A stretch of DNA of 64,000 bases from Winogradskyella aurantia (GCF_002266855.1 NZ_NGJN01000002.1:186001-250000); one strand, 5' to 3'. Counted from the first letter of the stretch, positions 43,994 to 53,647 are shown. Program-made: numbers and translations. Notes: generated by a model from the sequence alone, not told the origin.

Positions 43994-45697
43994 TTAAAAT
44001 CCAACGGCAGTATCGTCGCCTCTTTTGTCTGCACCACCCTCTAGGCGGCCATCTTCAAGCCTTAAAATACCATCTACCCTACCAATGACAGGTGTACGCT
44101 CAAAATTAAGCTTATAACCCTTGCTCTTTAATTGCTCAATTAAGGTTTGATCAAAAGCATGCGTTTCCATCCTAATTTCATCCGGTCGCCATTGATGATG
44201 GAATCGCGGTGCATTAACAGCCTCTTGCATGGTAAGCTTAAACTCATGGACATTAAGAATAGTCTGTAAGACCGACGTAATAATTGTAGATCCTCCGGGT
44301 GTTCCAAGTGTCATAAAAAACTCATCATCTTTTTCTACTATGGTAGGTGTCATGGAACTGAGCATGCGCTTTTGAGGCGCTATGCTATTGGCTTGGGCAC
44401 CAATAAGGCCGTAAGAATTAGGAGAACCTGGCTTAGAGCTAAAATCATCCATTTCATTATTGAGAAAAAATCCCAATTCAGAAGCATATAATTTTGAACC
44501 GTAACCGCCATTTAAGGTGGTTGTCACGGCGATAGCATTACCAAATTGGTCGACGATAGAGTAGTGGGTGGTTTCATCACTTTCATCACCGAGAATTTTA
44601 CCGTGCGCAATGGAATCTGCTGGCGTAGCAGCTTCAAATGAGAAGTCAGCCATTCTATTTTCTAAATACACATCGCTAGTTAGGGCTTTAGTGGGAATAT
44701 CTACAAAGTCTGGATCACCCAGATAATAACTTCGGTCGGCGTATGCCCTCTTTTCAGCCTCAACTAAAACCTGTACGGCTTTGAGTGAATTATGGCCGTA
44801 ATCTTCTAAACTGAAGGCTTCAATCATTTTCATGATTTGTTGAAGTACAATACCGCCTGAAGAGGGTGGTGACATGGAGGTTATGGTTAAATCATCATAT
44901 TGAAAACTAATTGGATCGCGCCACTTAGATTCATAATTTGCCATATCCTCTAAGGTGATGATGCCTCCATGAGCTTGAATGAATTCAACTAATGTTTTGG
45001 CTGTTTGGCCCTTATAGAACTCATCTTTGCCATTTTCTGCCAGGCGCTTTAAGGTTGCGGCAAGTGCAACATTAAAGACGCTATCGCCTTGTGTTAAGCG
45101 TTTATTAAAAAGTATTTCCTTGCCATTTATCACCTTAAAAATACTATCATTCTTGGCAAAGCGTTCTGACTGCATTTCTGTAACCTTAAAGCCGTTTCTA
45201 GCCAATTCAATTACAGGTTTTAGGATAGACTTTACATCTAACTTGCCGAAGCGTTCTTGGGCTTTAAAAACACCGGCTACAGTACCGGGTACTCCAATAG
45301 CCATACTACCTAAAGTACTTTTTCCTTTAATAATATTACCTTCTTCATCGAGATACATATTCTTTATAGCTGCCATTGGTGCTTTTTCTCTGTAATCTAA
45401 GGCACCTTTAGTGCCGTCGGCTAATCGATAGACCAAGAAACCGCCACCACCAAGATTACCAGCATATGGGTAAACAACGGCTAAGGCCATTTCTGTTGCC
45501 ATCATGGCATCAAAGGCATTACCGCCCTTTTTCAAAATCTCCACACCTATTTTAGAGGCTTCCTCTCGTGCGCTTACGACCATTGCCGTTTCAGTGATAA
45601 GACCCCTAGGGTTAGAGCCTAATAATTTTGATTGAGGTTCTTTTTTACAGCTTTGGGTAAAACTTATTACCAAGAGGAGAAACAGGAGTTTTTTCAT
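43994..45697 (-). CDS. ggt: Gamma-glutamyltransferase
   Basis: A 567-residue N-terminal nucleophile hydrolase that cleaves glutathione or other gamma-glutamyl compounds. The self-cleavage site is in 'DETTHYSIVD' with Thr376 as the new N-terminus and catalytic residue, splitting a large (about 355-residue mature) and small subunit. Downstream 'GYGSKLYASELGFFLNNEM' fits the gly-loop region. The signal peptide ends in 'FTQSCKKE', so Cys17 may be lipidated and the enzyme fixed to the membrane. The gene overlaps the end of the upstream AcpH-like gene by four bases. Confidence 0.93.
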   Translation of the reverse strand: MKKLLFLLLVISFTQSCKKEPQSKLLGSNPRGLITETAMVVSAREEASKIGVEILKKGGNAFDAMMATEMALAVVYPYAGNLGGGGFLVYRLADGTKGALDYREKAPMAAIKNMYLDEEGNIIKGKSTLGSMAIGVPGTVAGVFKAQERFGKLDVKSILKPVIELARNGFKVTEMQSERFAKNDSIFKVINGKEILFNKRLTQGDSVFNVALAATLKRLAENGKDEFYKGQTAKTLVEFIQAHGGIITLEDMANYESKWRDPISFQYDDLTITSMSPPSSGGIVLQQIMKMIEAFSLEDYGHNSLKAVQVLVEAEKRAYADRSYYLGDPDFVDIPTKALTSDVYLENRMADFSFEAATPADSIAHGKILGDESDETTHYSIVDQFGNAIAVTTTLNGGYGSKLYASELGFFLNNEMDDFSSKPGSPNSYGLIGAQANSIAPQKRMLSSMTPTIVEKDDEFFMTLGTPGGSTIITSVLQTILNVHEFKLTMQEAVNAPRFHHQWRPDEIRMETHAFDQTLIEQLKSKGYKLNFERTPVIGRVDGILRLEDGRLEGGADKRGDDTAVGF

Positions 45698-46299
45698 GCT
45701 ATATTATGTTCTATTTCTAGTTGAAGCCTTTTGTCAGAGCTCACCCTTATTAAATCGTCAAAAAATGTCAGGAATTCACTTTCAAATTTATCATAATGCT
45801 CTTTGAGTTCTGCAGTAGCCTTATCCATTTTAGACATGTATTTAGTTCGCCTGTTCATACCATTTAAAACAGACTGGATACCTTTAATGGTGGCATATCC
45901 TAACAACCAATTCCCTCGAATCATTACAGGTGTAAGATGTTGAAATTTTGGCGGCAATAATTCTAGGTGTTTATTTAAACTGTTATAAAAGTTTTCTACG
46001 TAAATACTTAATTCAACCGTGGAATATCTTTTCCAATTTTTTGCTAAAAAGTGATCGTAAAAAATATCTACAATGACACCACTGTAGTGCCCATATGGTT
46101 CATGAAGACGCTTGGTACTTTGTCTAAAAACGGGATGGGCGTCTGTAAAGGTGTCAATAAAGCGGTGCAGCAAAATGCCTGCTTGCATTTCTTGTGGATA
46201 GGTTTTGTAGTTCTTACCTCTAATCCCGTCAGCTACAAAATTACCTATGGTTAATAGTTCATTGTCTCCAGAAAGAAAAATATGTGCCAGAAAATTCAT
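45694..46299 (-). CDS. ACP phosphodiesterase (AcpH) family protein
   Basis: A 201-residue HD-type metal phosphoesterase-like protein. AcpH removes 4'-phosphopantetheine from acyl carrier protein in E. coli; related proteins are of unknown use. Visible family features are the start 'MNFLAHIFLSGDNELLTIGNFVADGIRG', 'GILLHRFIDTFTDAHP' with metal-ligand His/Asp, and 'VIVDIFYDHFLAKNW'. Length matches. Upstream of ggt and coupled to it by a 4-base overlap; divergent from glmM. Confidence 0.83.
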   Translation of the reverse strand: MNFLAHIFLSGDNELLTIGNFVADGIRGKNYKTYPQEMQAGILLHRFIDTFTDAHPVFRQSTKRLHEPYGHYSGVIVDIFYDHFLAKNWKRYSTVELSIYVENFYNSLNKHLELLPPKFQHLTPVMIRGNWLLGYATIKGIQSVLNGMNRRTKYMSKMDKATAELKEHYDKFESEFLTFFDDLIRVSSDKRLQLEIEHNIA

Positions 46300-46344
46300 G
46301 GTCCGAATTTACAAATTCATACTAACAAAAAAGGGCGAGATGGT

Positions 46345-46352
46345 TATATTTG
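46345..46352 (+). promoter_or_regulatory. Bacteroidota -7 box of glmM
   Basis: TATATTTG matches TAnnTTTG and ends 16 bases before the ATG of glmM. No clear -33 TTG. Confidence 0.55.
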
Positions 46353-46368
46353 CTAAAAACCTATTGAC

Positions 46369-47757
46369 ATGACTTTAATCAAATCAATTTCTGGAATAAG
46401 AGGAACCATTGGAGGCAAAGTAGAGGAAAACCTTACACCTATAGACGCTGTTAAGTTTGCCTCGGCTTATGGCACGTGGATTAAGCAGCAGCGCCACAAA
46501 GAACATTATCGTGTTGTTGTGGGCCGGGATGCACGTATTTCTGGAGAAATGATTCAAAACCTGGTAATGAATACCCTGGTTGGTTTAGGTATTCATGTAA
46601 TAGATGTAGGTTTATCTACTACACCAACAGTAGAGGTTGCTGTTCCAATGGAACATGCTGACGGCGGCATTATATTAACTGCTAGCCATAACCCAAAACA
46701 ATGGAACGCCTTAAAACTTTTAAATGCCAAAGGTGAGTTCCTAAATGGGGTAGAAGGACAAAAAATACTGGAAATAGCGACGTCCGGTAATATGATATTT
46801 TCTGATGTGGATGCTTTAGGCCGTATCACCAAAAATGAAGCCTATATCGATTTACATATTGATGAAGTGCTGGATTTGCCGTTGGTAAATAAAAAAGCAA
46901 TAGAAGATGCCAATCTTAAAGTGGTTGTCGATGGTGTTAATTCAACAGGAGGTATAGCTATTCCTTTGTTGTTGGAGCGTTTGGGTGTCCATCCTATTAA
47001 GTTGTATTGTGAACCTAATGGACATTTTCCCCATAATCCGGAACCGCTCAAAGAACATTTAACGGATTTGTCGGAAGCCGTGATAAAAGAAGGTGCAGAC
47101 TTAGGGATAGTTGTTGATCCAGATGTCGATCGCTTGGCATTTATGGATGAAAAGGGTGAAATGTTTGGTGAGGAATATACCTTAGTGGCTTGTGCAGATT
47201 ATGTCTTAAGTAAAACTCCAGGCAATACGGTTAGTAATATGAGTTCTACGAGAGCGCTTAGGGATGTTACCGAAAAATATGGTGGTACTTATGAGGCCAG
47301 CGCTGTGGGCGAGGTAAATGTGGTTGAATTGATGAAAAAGAACAAGGCCATTATTGGTGGTGAAGGGAATGGCGGTATTATTTATCCGGAATTGCATTAT
47401 GGTCGTGATGCCTTGGTTGGAGTGGCTTTGTTTTTAAGTTTATTGGCAGAAAAGAAAATGACTGTAAGTGAATTAAAAGCGACGTATCCACTGTATTACA
47501 TGAGCAAAAAGAAAATTCAGTTAACCCCTGAGCTTGATGTTGATGCCATTTTGGATGCTATGAAATCTAAATATAGCAATGAAAAGTTAACGACCATAGA
47601 TGGTGTTAAAATTGATTTTGCCGATTCCTGGGTACACTTACGAAAAAGCAATACAGAACCTATTATTAGAATTTATACGGAAGCTCAGTCACAGAATGCT
47701 GCTGATGCGTTGGCTGATCGTATTATTGAAGAGATAAAGGCAATTGCCAATATTTAG
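46369..47757 (+). CDS. glmM: Phosphoglucosamine mutase
   Basis: Converts glucosamine-6-phosphate to glucosamine-1-phosphate for UDP-GlcNAc. The 462 residues form the four-domain phosphohexomutase fold: phosphoserine Ser106 in 'TASHNPKQWNALK', metal loop 'DPDVDRL' at 250-256, sugar loop 'GEGNGG' and phosphate-binding 'RKSNTEPIIRIYTE' near the C-terminus. The family also has phosphomannomutases; the Bacteroidota type of this length, without the 'GIRG' Pgm pattern of the other, is normally named GlmM. Monocistronic or read through into the aminotransferase gene 29 bases on. Confidence 0.88.
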   Translation: MTLIKSISGIRGTIGGKVEENLTPIDAVKFASAYGTWIKQQRHKEHYRVVVGRDARISGEMIQNLVMNTLVGLGIHVIDVGLSTTPTVEVAVPMEHADGGIILTASHNPKQWNALKLLNAKGEFLNGVEGQKILEIATSGNMIFSDVDALGRITKNEAYIDLHIDEVLDLPLVNKKAIEDANLKVVVDGVNSTGGIAIPLLLERLGVHPIKLYCEPNGHFPHNPEPLKEHLTDLSEAVIKEGADLGIVVDPDVDRLAFMDEKGEMFGEEYTLVACADYVLSKTPGNTVSNMSSTRALRDVTEKYGGTYEASAVGEVNVVELMKKNKAIIGGEGNGGIIYPELHYGRDALVGVALFLSLLAEKKMTVSELKATYPLYYMSKKKIQLTPELDVDAILDAMKSKYSNEKLTTIDGVKIDFADSWVHLRKSNTEPIIRIYTEAQSQNAADALADRIIEEIKAIANI

Positions 47758-47786
47758 TATCTTAGTATATAAAATCAAACGAAATC

Positions 47787-49295
47787 ATGTCCTTGAGACC
47801 ACAAATAGTAACTAAACAAGGTTCAGATTTAGAACAGTATTTCAATAGGTTCAGAACACATATCGTTGGTCAGGACCAAACCTTTGTATCTCCATACGGT
47901 GAGCAGAAAATCATTTATACGGATTGGACGGCTTCAGGTCGATTGTACAGACCCATTGAACATAAATTATTAAGGGAATTTGGACCTTTTGTGGCTAATA
48001 CACACACGGAAACCACAGTTTCCGGTACGGCTATGACCAGAGCCTATCACAAAGCTAAGGAAATTATAAAACAGCATGTCAATTCTAATGAAGATGACGT
48101 ACTTATCGTATCAGGAAATGGAATGACCGGCGTGGTCAATAAATTCCAGCGTATATTAGGGTTAAAGATTCCTGAAAACTTAAAGGAACTAACCACAATT
48201 CCAGACGAGATGCGCCCAGTGGTTTTTGTATCCCATATGGAACATCACTCTAACCACACCTCTTGGTTGGAGACTATGGCGAAGGTAGAGGTTATTCCTC
48301 CGGGAAAGGATGGCTTGTTCAGTTTATCGAATTTGGAAAAATTACTCAGAGAATATAAGGATTATACTATAAAGATAGCATCTGTTATTGCAGGCTCTAA
48401 CGTTACAGGAATTCAAAATCCATACTATGAGGTGGCAAAATTAATGCATAAACACGGTGGTGTTTGTTTTGTGGATTTTGCCTGCTCAGCACCCTATGTA
48501 GATATTGACATGCACCCAAAGGACGAGAATGCCAGTCTAGATGCCATATTTTTTTCACCACATAAATTCTTAGGTGGTCCGGGGTCATCTGGAGTGTTGG
48601 TTTTTAGCAAAAAGTTATATAAAAATATGGTGCCCGACTGTCCTGGTGGAGGAACCGTTAGTTGGACCAATCCCTGGGGCGAACATAAGTATATTGACAA
48701 TATAGAGGATAGGGAAGATGGCGGTACACCTGGTTTTCTTCAAACCATAAAAACAGCGTTGGCTATTAAGTTAAAAGAGCAGATGGGTGTGAGCAAAATT
48801 TTAGAACGTGAGCACCAACTGGTAGATATAATTTTTAAGCGTTTAGCGCCTATTTCAAATATTAATATTCTTGCAGGACAGCACAAAAATCGATTGGGTG
48901 TTATTTCCTTTTATATTGATGATTTACATTACAATCTTGGGGTAAAATTACTCAATGATAAGTTTGGTATTCAGACAAGAGGCGGTTGTAGCTGCGCTGG
49001 GACTTACGGTCATTATTTGTTACATGTGGATTATGAAACTTCTCATGAATTAACCGATGAAATCTCTATTGGGGATTTGGTGCGCAAGCCCGGTTGGATA
49101 CGAATGTCCATTCACCCAACAACCACGAATGAAGAGATAGAATTTGTATGTAGTAGTATTATTAGTTTAGCCAAACATCATAAAGAATGGGCTAAGGATT
49201 ATGAATACTCAAGAAATTCTAATGAATTTATACACAAGTCGCGATTAAATAATGCGACACCTTCCATTGACATAGATTCCTGGTTCGAGATTTAA
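47787..49295 (+). CDS. Class V aminotransferase (cysteine-desulfurase fold)
   Basis: A 502-residue PLP enzyme. The Schiff-base lysine is Lys260 in 'FFSPHKFLGGPGSSG', with Asp230 in 'CFVDFACSAPY' pairing with the pyridine nitrogen. A C-terminal 'RGGCSCAGTYGHYLL' gives two cysteines where SufS-like desulfurases keep the persulfide Cys, but the spacing differs. Length is about 100 residues more than SufS, and the family is usually listed only as 'aminotransferase class V'. It may be a desulfurase or a selenocysteine lyase-like enzyme. It converges with the acyltransferase gene, overlapping by four bases. Confidence 0.85.
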   Translation: MSLRPQIVTKQGSDLEQYFNRFRTHIVGQDQTFVSPYGEQKIIYTDWTASGRLYRPIEHKLLREFGPFVANTHTETTVSGTAMTRAYHKAKEIIKQHVNSNEDDVLIVSGNGMTGVVNKFQRILGLKIPENLKELTTIPDEMRPVVFVSHMEHHSNHTSWLETMAKVEVIPPGKDGLFSLSNLEKLLREYKDYTIKIASVIAGSNVTGIQNPYYEVAKLMHKHGGVCFVDFACSAPYVDIDMHPKDENASLDAIFFSPHKFLGGPGSSGVLVFSKKLYKNMVPDCPGGGTVSWTNPWGEHKYIDNIEDREDGGTPGFLQTIKTALAIKLKEQMGVSKILEREHQLVDIIFKRLAPISNINILAGQHKNRLGVISFYIDDLHYNLGVKLLNDKFGIQTRGGCSCAGTYGHYLLHVDYETSHELTDEISIGDLVRKPGWIRMSIHPTTTNEEIEFVCSSIISLAKHHKEWAKDYEYSRNSNEFIHKSRLNNATPSIDIDSWFEI

Positions 49296-50185
49296 GACTG
49301 AAATTCTTTCGGAACCTTATCCCTGTGTTTCCAGCGTTTGTGGGTCCAAAGGTAATATTGAGGAGCCTCCAATATTTGTCTCTCAACTAATTTGAAGAAT
49401 AAGTCAGTAATCTCATAATCCTTAAAGTCCTTGGGATGCTCAGTAATGGTCTCAAAGGTAGTTTCATAATAGCCGCGTTTAATTCGCTTTACACGAAAAA
49501 ATACAACAGCCATATCTAATTTTTTAGCTAGGGTCTCTGCACCTGTGTACATTGGTACTTTAATGCCCATAAATTCATTCCAGTGAAGTGCCTTTGTAGC
49601 TTTAGGTGACTGGTCTGATACGAAGCCGTTTATAGTCAATTCGCCTTTCTTTTTACAGGTGTTAAGGACCTCAAAGGTTTCTTTTGTAGTGATGAGGTAG
49701 GTATTGTGTTTTGCACGAATGCGCTTAGCTAAGCGATCAAAATATTTGTTCCGTAAGCGTTTATAGATAGCGTAGCCCTTGTATTTAATGTAAGTCTGAA
49801 GAATAAAAATCCATTCCCAACTGCCGTAGTGGCCGCACATTAAAATGATACTGCGCTTTCGTTTCTCTAAATCATTGATGAGTTCTATATTGGTAAATGT
49901 GTAACGCTTTTTCAATTCGGCTTCTGAAATAGACATGGACTTAATGGATTCGACTACCATATCACATAGATGATGATAGAATTTATCCATAATTTCAGAA
50001 TATTCCTTTTCCGATTTTTCAGGAAAAACGAGTCTTAAGTTTTCTTTTACCGTGGATTTTCTGTAGCCAAAAATCTTATAAATAAAAACATATAGAACAT
50101 CAGATAAAGCGTATAATAACTTGAATGGTAGAATAGAAACTAGCCAGAGCAAGGGGTATATGATTATATAGGCGAGCAGTTGCAT
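49292..50185 (-). CDS. Lipid A-type lauroyl/myristoyl acyltransferase (LpxL/HtrB family)
   Basis: A 297-residue inner-membrane protein with one N-terminal membrane anchor (about 5-25) and a cytoplasmic acyltransferase fold. The catalytic HX4E is His119-Tyr-Gly-Ser-Trp-Glu124 in 'CGHYGSWEW'. It adds a secondary acyl chain to lipid A or a related glycolipid; family members in Bacteroidota also act on ornithine or sphingolipid-related substrates. Divergent from the rhomboid gene across a palindromic double -7 box. Confidence 0.88.
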   Translation of the reverse strand: MQLLAYIIIYPLLWLVSILPFKLLYALSDVLYVFIYKIFGYRKSTVKENLRLVFPEKSEKEYSEIMDKFYHHLCDMVVESIKSMSISEAELKKRYTFTNIELINDLEKRKRSIILMCGHYGSWEWIFILQTYIKYKGYAIYKRLRNKYFDRLAKRIRAKHNTYLITTKETFEVLNTCKKKGELTINGFVSDQSPKATKALHWNEFMGIKVPMYTGAETLAKKLDMAVVFFRVKRIKRGYYETTFETITEHPKDFKDYEITDLFFKLVERQILEAPQYYLWTHKRWKHRDKVPKEFQS

Positions 50186-50208
50186 TAGACGATATTATAT
50201 CTGAAGCG

Positions 50209-50225
50209 CAAATATATTATATTTG
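50209..50225. promoter_or_regulatory. Palindromic bidirectional promoter
   Basis: CAAATATATTATATTTG is a perfect 17-bp palindrome. Its left half read on the minus strand is TATATTTG (50209-50216), and its right half read on the plus strand is TATATTTG (50218-50225); both match TAnnTTTG. The minus box is 23 bases before the LpxL-type ATG, the plus box 18 bases before the rhomboid ATG. One element could thus serve both genes, from opposite strands. Confidence 0.55.
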
Positions 50226-50243
50226 GGGCAATAGACCGTTTTT

Positions 50244-50897
50244 ATGTACAATTTAGATTTAGTTACCGGTATTATCATTGCTGCCAATGTCATGGCATCC
50301 TTAAGGGGTTTTGATAATAGAATATTTTTTGAGCGTTATAAATTTAATGTTGGCCAAATAAGGCGAGGTGATCAAATCAGAATGTTCAGTTCTGGATTTT
50401 TGCACGTCGATACTACGCATTTACTATTTAATATGCTAACTCTTTATTTTTTTGCCCATACGGTTATCGCTCAGCTAGGTACATTGAGCTTTGTTATAAT
50501 TTATATCGCTAGTTTAATATTTGGTAACCTACTATCCTTATATTTTCACAAAGACGAATTTTGGTATAGTGCTGTTGGTGCCAGTGGTGCAGTTACAGGA
50601 GTTCTTTATGCTGCTATACTCTTAAATCCTGAGATGAACCTGTACATGTTTTTTATTCCAATTCCTATTCCAGGCTATGTTTTTGGAATAGGCTATTTGT
50701 TATATTCCATTTATGGTATGAAAAATAGAATAGGAAACATCGGTCATGATGCACACTTCGGAGGGGCAGTTGGCGGTTATGTAGTGACCTTGCTTCTGCT
50801 ACCAAGTCTATTCAAGACAGACCTAAGCCATGTAGCCTTATTGGCAGTGCCCATAGTAATCTTATTCGTTCTTTATAAAACTGGCAAATTGCATTGA
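50244..50897 (+). CDS. Rhomboid-family intramembrane serine protease
   Basis: A 217-residue protein with six predicted membrane helices. The catalytic Ser114 is in 'GASGAVTGVLYA' (GxSG) and His171 in 'HDAHFGGAVGGY' (AHxxGxxxG), and 'HLLFNMLTLYFF' marks helix 2. It cuts transmembrane segments of other proteins; substrates unknown. Short form without an extra domain. Divergent from the acyltransferase. Confidence 0.92.
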   Translation: MYNLDLVTGIIIAANVMASLRGFDNRIFFERYKFNVGQIRRGDQIRMFSSGFLHVDTTHLLFNMLTLYFFAHTVIAQLGTLSFVIIYIASLIFGNLLSLYFHKDEFWYSAVGASGAVTGVLYAAILLNPEMNLYMFFIPIPIPGYVFGIGYLLYSIYGMKNRIGNIGHDAHFGGAVGGYVVTLLLLPSLFKTDLSHVALLAVPIVILFVLYKTGKLH

Positions 50898-50898
50898 A

Positions 50899-50925
50899 AT
50901 AACTTACCCTGTAGGCAGGTGTTAT
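50899..50925. terminator. Hairpin between convergent rhomboid and TlpA genes
   Basis: ATAAC (50899-50903) pairs with GTTAT (50921-50925), and ACCcTG with CAGGT (50906-50920) with a one-base bulge, around a TAGG loop. Position between two convergent stops suits a two-way terminator, though T-runs are poor. Confidence 0.4.
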
Positions 50926-50926
50926 C

Positions 50927-52084
50927 CTAGTTTTCAATAAGTTCCTTAATTTTTATTTCAAGGGCTGGACCTCTGAGGTTTTTGGCTACAATTTTACCTG
51001 ATTCATCTAAAATGTATGTCGCAGGAATTGCGTTTATATTGTAAAGTTGGGCAATGGGATCATTAAAATACTTGAGATTAGAGATGTGGTTCCATGTTAA
51101 ATTATCCTGTGCTATGGCCTCTAACCATTTGGCTTTAGGATCTTTTTGACGTGATTGTCCATCTAAGGATACGCCAATTATTTCTAAACCTTGCTCGTGA
51201 TATTTATTGTAGATTCTAACGACATTTGGATTTTCTTTTCTGCAAGGACCACACCACGCCGCCCAGAAGTCGATTACCGTAACTTTAGCTTTGTCTACCA
51301 CTTCTTTAAGGGAAATCATTTCACCATTAGGGTTTGGACCACTAAATGCTGGTGCTTTTGCACCTATTTGTAGATTTTTATTGGCCTCATAGTCCATTTT
51401 TAGCTTATCAAGTTCTGATGCTATAGCCATTGCTTTTGTTGATGACTTTAATTCTGGACTAAATTGATCAAATATAGAGGAGAGTCGTTCGAAGTCAATA
51501 TCTTTCATTTTCAGTTCGCCTTGGAATAAATCTAGGCTAACGAAGCTCTTGGGATGATTCTTCATAAAATTGTAAGGAAGTTCTTTAAGCTCTTTTCTTT
51601 TTGTTTCTAATTCTTGTGATTTTTTTTCCATCTGGAGCGTATCCTTATTTAATTGGGCTTTCCTGTATAGATTGTTGAGCATTAACAAATCCTTCTGAAG
51701 AATTTGTACATCTTTGAGGTATCCAGAAAACATGTCATGGGATTTAGAACCAGTAATGATAGATTTGTTTAAATTTTCCTTATTAATGTCAATTGAAATT
51801 TCACTATTTTCCATAAATACAGGAAGTCTTCCATTTATACTGTTTGCAGTTAGGTAAAGTATACCTGGGTTTTTGACTTTACCCTCAAAAACAAAAGTTT
51901 CGTTGATGACAATGGCTGTGTCAATAGGTACAATTCTTCCGCGAATATCAGTATCATTTAAATATACACGGATTCCGTTGTAAACATCTTTAGCATTTCC
52001 TTTAATACTATAATCTGTCCTAACTTCTTTTTTGCATCCCAAAAAAAGGATGGAAATAATAAAAAAATAATGTACTCTTTTCAT
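50927..52084 (-). CDS. TlpA/ResA-type thioredoxin lipoprotein with DUF4369 domain
   Basis: A 385-residue lipoprotein: signal 'FIISILFLGC' with Cys17 lipidated, an N-terminal DUF4369 domain (about 20-120), a helical linker with 'KKSQELETKRKELKE', and a C-terminal thioredoxin domain with WCGPC (Cys278, Cys281). These proteins reduce or isomerise disulfides on the outer face of the inner or outer membrane, e.g. for c-type cytochrome assembly or oxidative damage. A perfect -7 box, TATATTTG (52104-52111), lies 20 bases upstream. Confidence 0.9.
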   Translation of the reverse strand: MKRVHYFFIISILFLGCKKEVRTDYSIKGNAKDVYNGIRVYLNDTDIRGRIVPIDTAIVINETFVFEGKVKNPGILYLTANSINGRLPVFMENSEISIDINKENLNKSIITGSKSHDMFSGYLKDVQILQKDLLMLNNLYRKAQLNKDTLQMEKKSQELETKRKELKELPYNFMKNHPKSFVSLDLFQGELKMKDIDFERLSSIFDQFSPELKSSTKAMAIASELDKLKMDYEANKNLQIGAKAPAFSGPNPNGEMISLKEVVDKAKVTVIDFWAAWCGPCRKENPNVVRIYNKYHEQGLEIIGVSLDGQSRQKDPKAKWLEAIAQDNLTWNHISNLKYFNDPIAQLYNINAIPATYILDESGKIVAKNLRGPALEIKIKELIEN

Positions 52085-52103
52085 GATATGTAATTCTGAC
52101 TTA

Positions 52104-52111
52104 CAAATATA
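52104..52111 (-). promoter_or_regulatory. Bacteroidota -7 box of the TlpA-like gene
   Basis: TATATTTG on the minus strand, a full TAnnTTTG match, 19 bases before the ATG. No -33 TTG found. Confidence 0.5.
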
Positions 52112-52192
52112 AAGACTAGAATTTAACTAGATTCCTTAAAGATGTAAATTAAATCTTAAATCTAAAATTAATAGCAATGATGTTTTTTACAA

Positions 52193-52200
52193 TACCTTTG
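52193..52200 (+). promoter_or_regulatory. Bacteroidota -7 box of mnmE
   Basis: TACCTTTG is a full match and ends 17 bases before the mnmE ATG. No clear TTG -33 element. Confidence 0.55.
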
Positions 52201-52217
52201 CAAAAACGCCTTTAACT

Positions 52218-53606
52218 ATGACACATACAGACACTATAATTGCACTTGCTACACCATCAGGTAGTGGGGCAATAGCTGTGATAAGACTTTCAGGCGAGTC
52301 TTCAATTTCTTTAGTATCCAAACATTTCAAATCGGTATCTCAAAAGGATTTAAGAAAGCAGGCTACACATACTATTCATTTGGGACATATTATAAATGGT
52401 ACCAGAGTGCTTGATGAGGTTTTGGTTTCGGTCTTTAAAAATCCCAATTCTTATACCGGGGAAGATGTTGTTGAAATCTCATGTCATGGTTCGTTATATA
52501 TTCAACAAGAAATTATTCAACTGTTCTTAAGAGCAGGTTGTCGCATGGCCACGGCTGGAGAGTTTACCTTAAGGGCTTTTTTAAATGGAAAACTTGATTT
52601 GAGCCAAGCTGAAGCTGTTGCCGATTTAATTTCTAGTGATAACGAAGCGGCACATCAAATCGCAATGCAGCAAATGCGTGGTGGTTTTTCTTCTGAAATT
52701 GCGCAACTCAGGGAAGAGCTGATGAATTTTGCCTCTTTGATTGAGCTGGAGCTGGATTTTGCTGAAGAAGACGTTGAGTTTGCCGATAGAACACAATTTA
52801 AACAGTTAATTGAGCGTATCGCATTTGTCTTAAAACGATTGATTGATTCTTTTGCTGTGGGTAATGTGATTAAAAATGGTATTCCTGTGGCTATAGTAGG
52901 AGAGCCAAATGTCGGTAAATCAACGCTTTTAAATGCTTTACTAAATGAAGACAGAGCCATCGTTTCTGAAATCGCTGGTACCACTAGAGATACTATTGAA
53001 GATGAAATCTCGATAGGAGGTATTGGATTTCGATTTATTGATACGGCGGGCATACGGGAAACGCAAGATGTGGTTGAAAGTATTGGGATTAAAAAGACGT
53101 TTGAGAAAATAGAACAATCGCAAGTCACTATATACCTCTTTGATGCGCAGAAGAATATAGGCAATCTTGAAGATGTAAGAATTGAAATAGAGAAGATTAG
53201 AAATAAATACCCTCAAAAACCTTTGTTGGTTATAGCCAATAAGATTGATACGCTGGAGGATATCCAACTGGCGGAAATTAATAACACCATTGCGGATGTT
53301 TTGCTTTTATCTGCTAAAACGGGATTTGGGGTAGAGCAACTAACCAATGCATTATTAGGCTTAATTAATACGGGAGCTTTAAGAAATAACGACACAATTG
53401 TTACCAATACACGACACTACGACGCCCTTTTAAAGGCATTTGAGGAAATCCAAAAAGTCAAGGAAGGTTTGGAAACTGGGTTGTCTGGAGATTTACTGGC
53501 CATAGATATTCGCCAAGCCTTGTATCACTTTGGTGAAATTACAGGTGAGATTACGACGGATGATTTATTGGGTAATATTTTCGCTAATTTTTGTATCGGG
53601 AAGTAA
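52218..53606 (+). CDS. mnmE: tRNA modification GTPase MnmE
   Basis: With MnmG it installs the carboxymethylaminomethyl group on U34 of certain tRNAs. The 462 residues comprise an N-terminal folate-binding domain (1-120, starting 'DTIIALATPSGSGAIAVIRLSG'), a helical domain, an inserted GTPase (about 215-380: G1 'GEPNVGKST', G2-like 'GTTRDT', G3 'DTAG', G4 'NKID') and a C-terminus ending 'FCIGK' with the conserved Cys459. Complete and normal in length. Confidence 0.97.
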   Translation: MTHTDTIIALATPSGSGAIAVIRLSGESSISLVSKHFKSVSQKDLRKQATHTIHLGHIINGTRVLDEVLVSVFKNPNSYTGEDVVEISCHGSLYIQQEIIQLFLRAGCRMATAGEFTLRAFLNGKLDLSQAEAVADLISSDNEAAHQIAMQQMRGGFSSEIAQLREELMNFASLIELELDFAEEDVEFADRTQFKQLIERIAFVLKRLIDSFAVGNVIKNGIPVAIVGEPNVGKSTLLNALLNEDRAIVSEIAGTTRDTIEDEISIGGIGFRFIDTAGIRETQDVVESIGIKKTFEKIEQSQVTIYLFDAQKNIGNLEDVRIEIEKIRNKYPQKPLLVIANKIDTLEDIQLAEINNTIADVLLLSAKTGFGVEQLTNALLGLINTGALRNNDTIVTNTRHYDALLKAFEEIQKVKEGLETGLSGDLLAIDIRQALYHFGEITGEITTDDLLGNIFANFCIGK

Positions 53607-53647
53607 CTTGTCAAATACAATTACTTCTACTAAAAAAATCTCATCAA

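Noticed and set aside
52655..53164. A 169-codon minus-strand open frame inside mnmE
   Set aside because: It lies wholly within mnmE, has low-complexity Ser/Ile/Lys composition and no recognisable motif; mnmE itself is complete.
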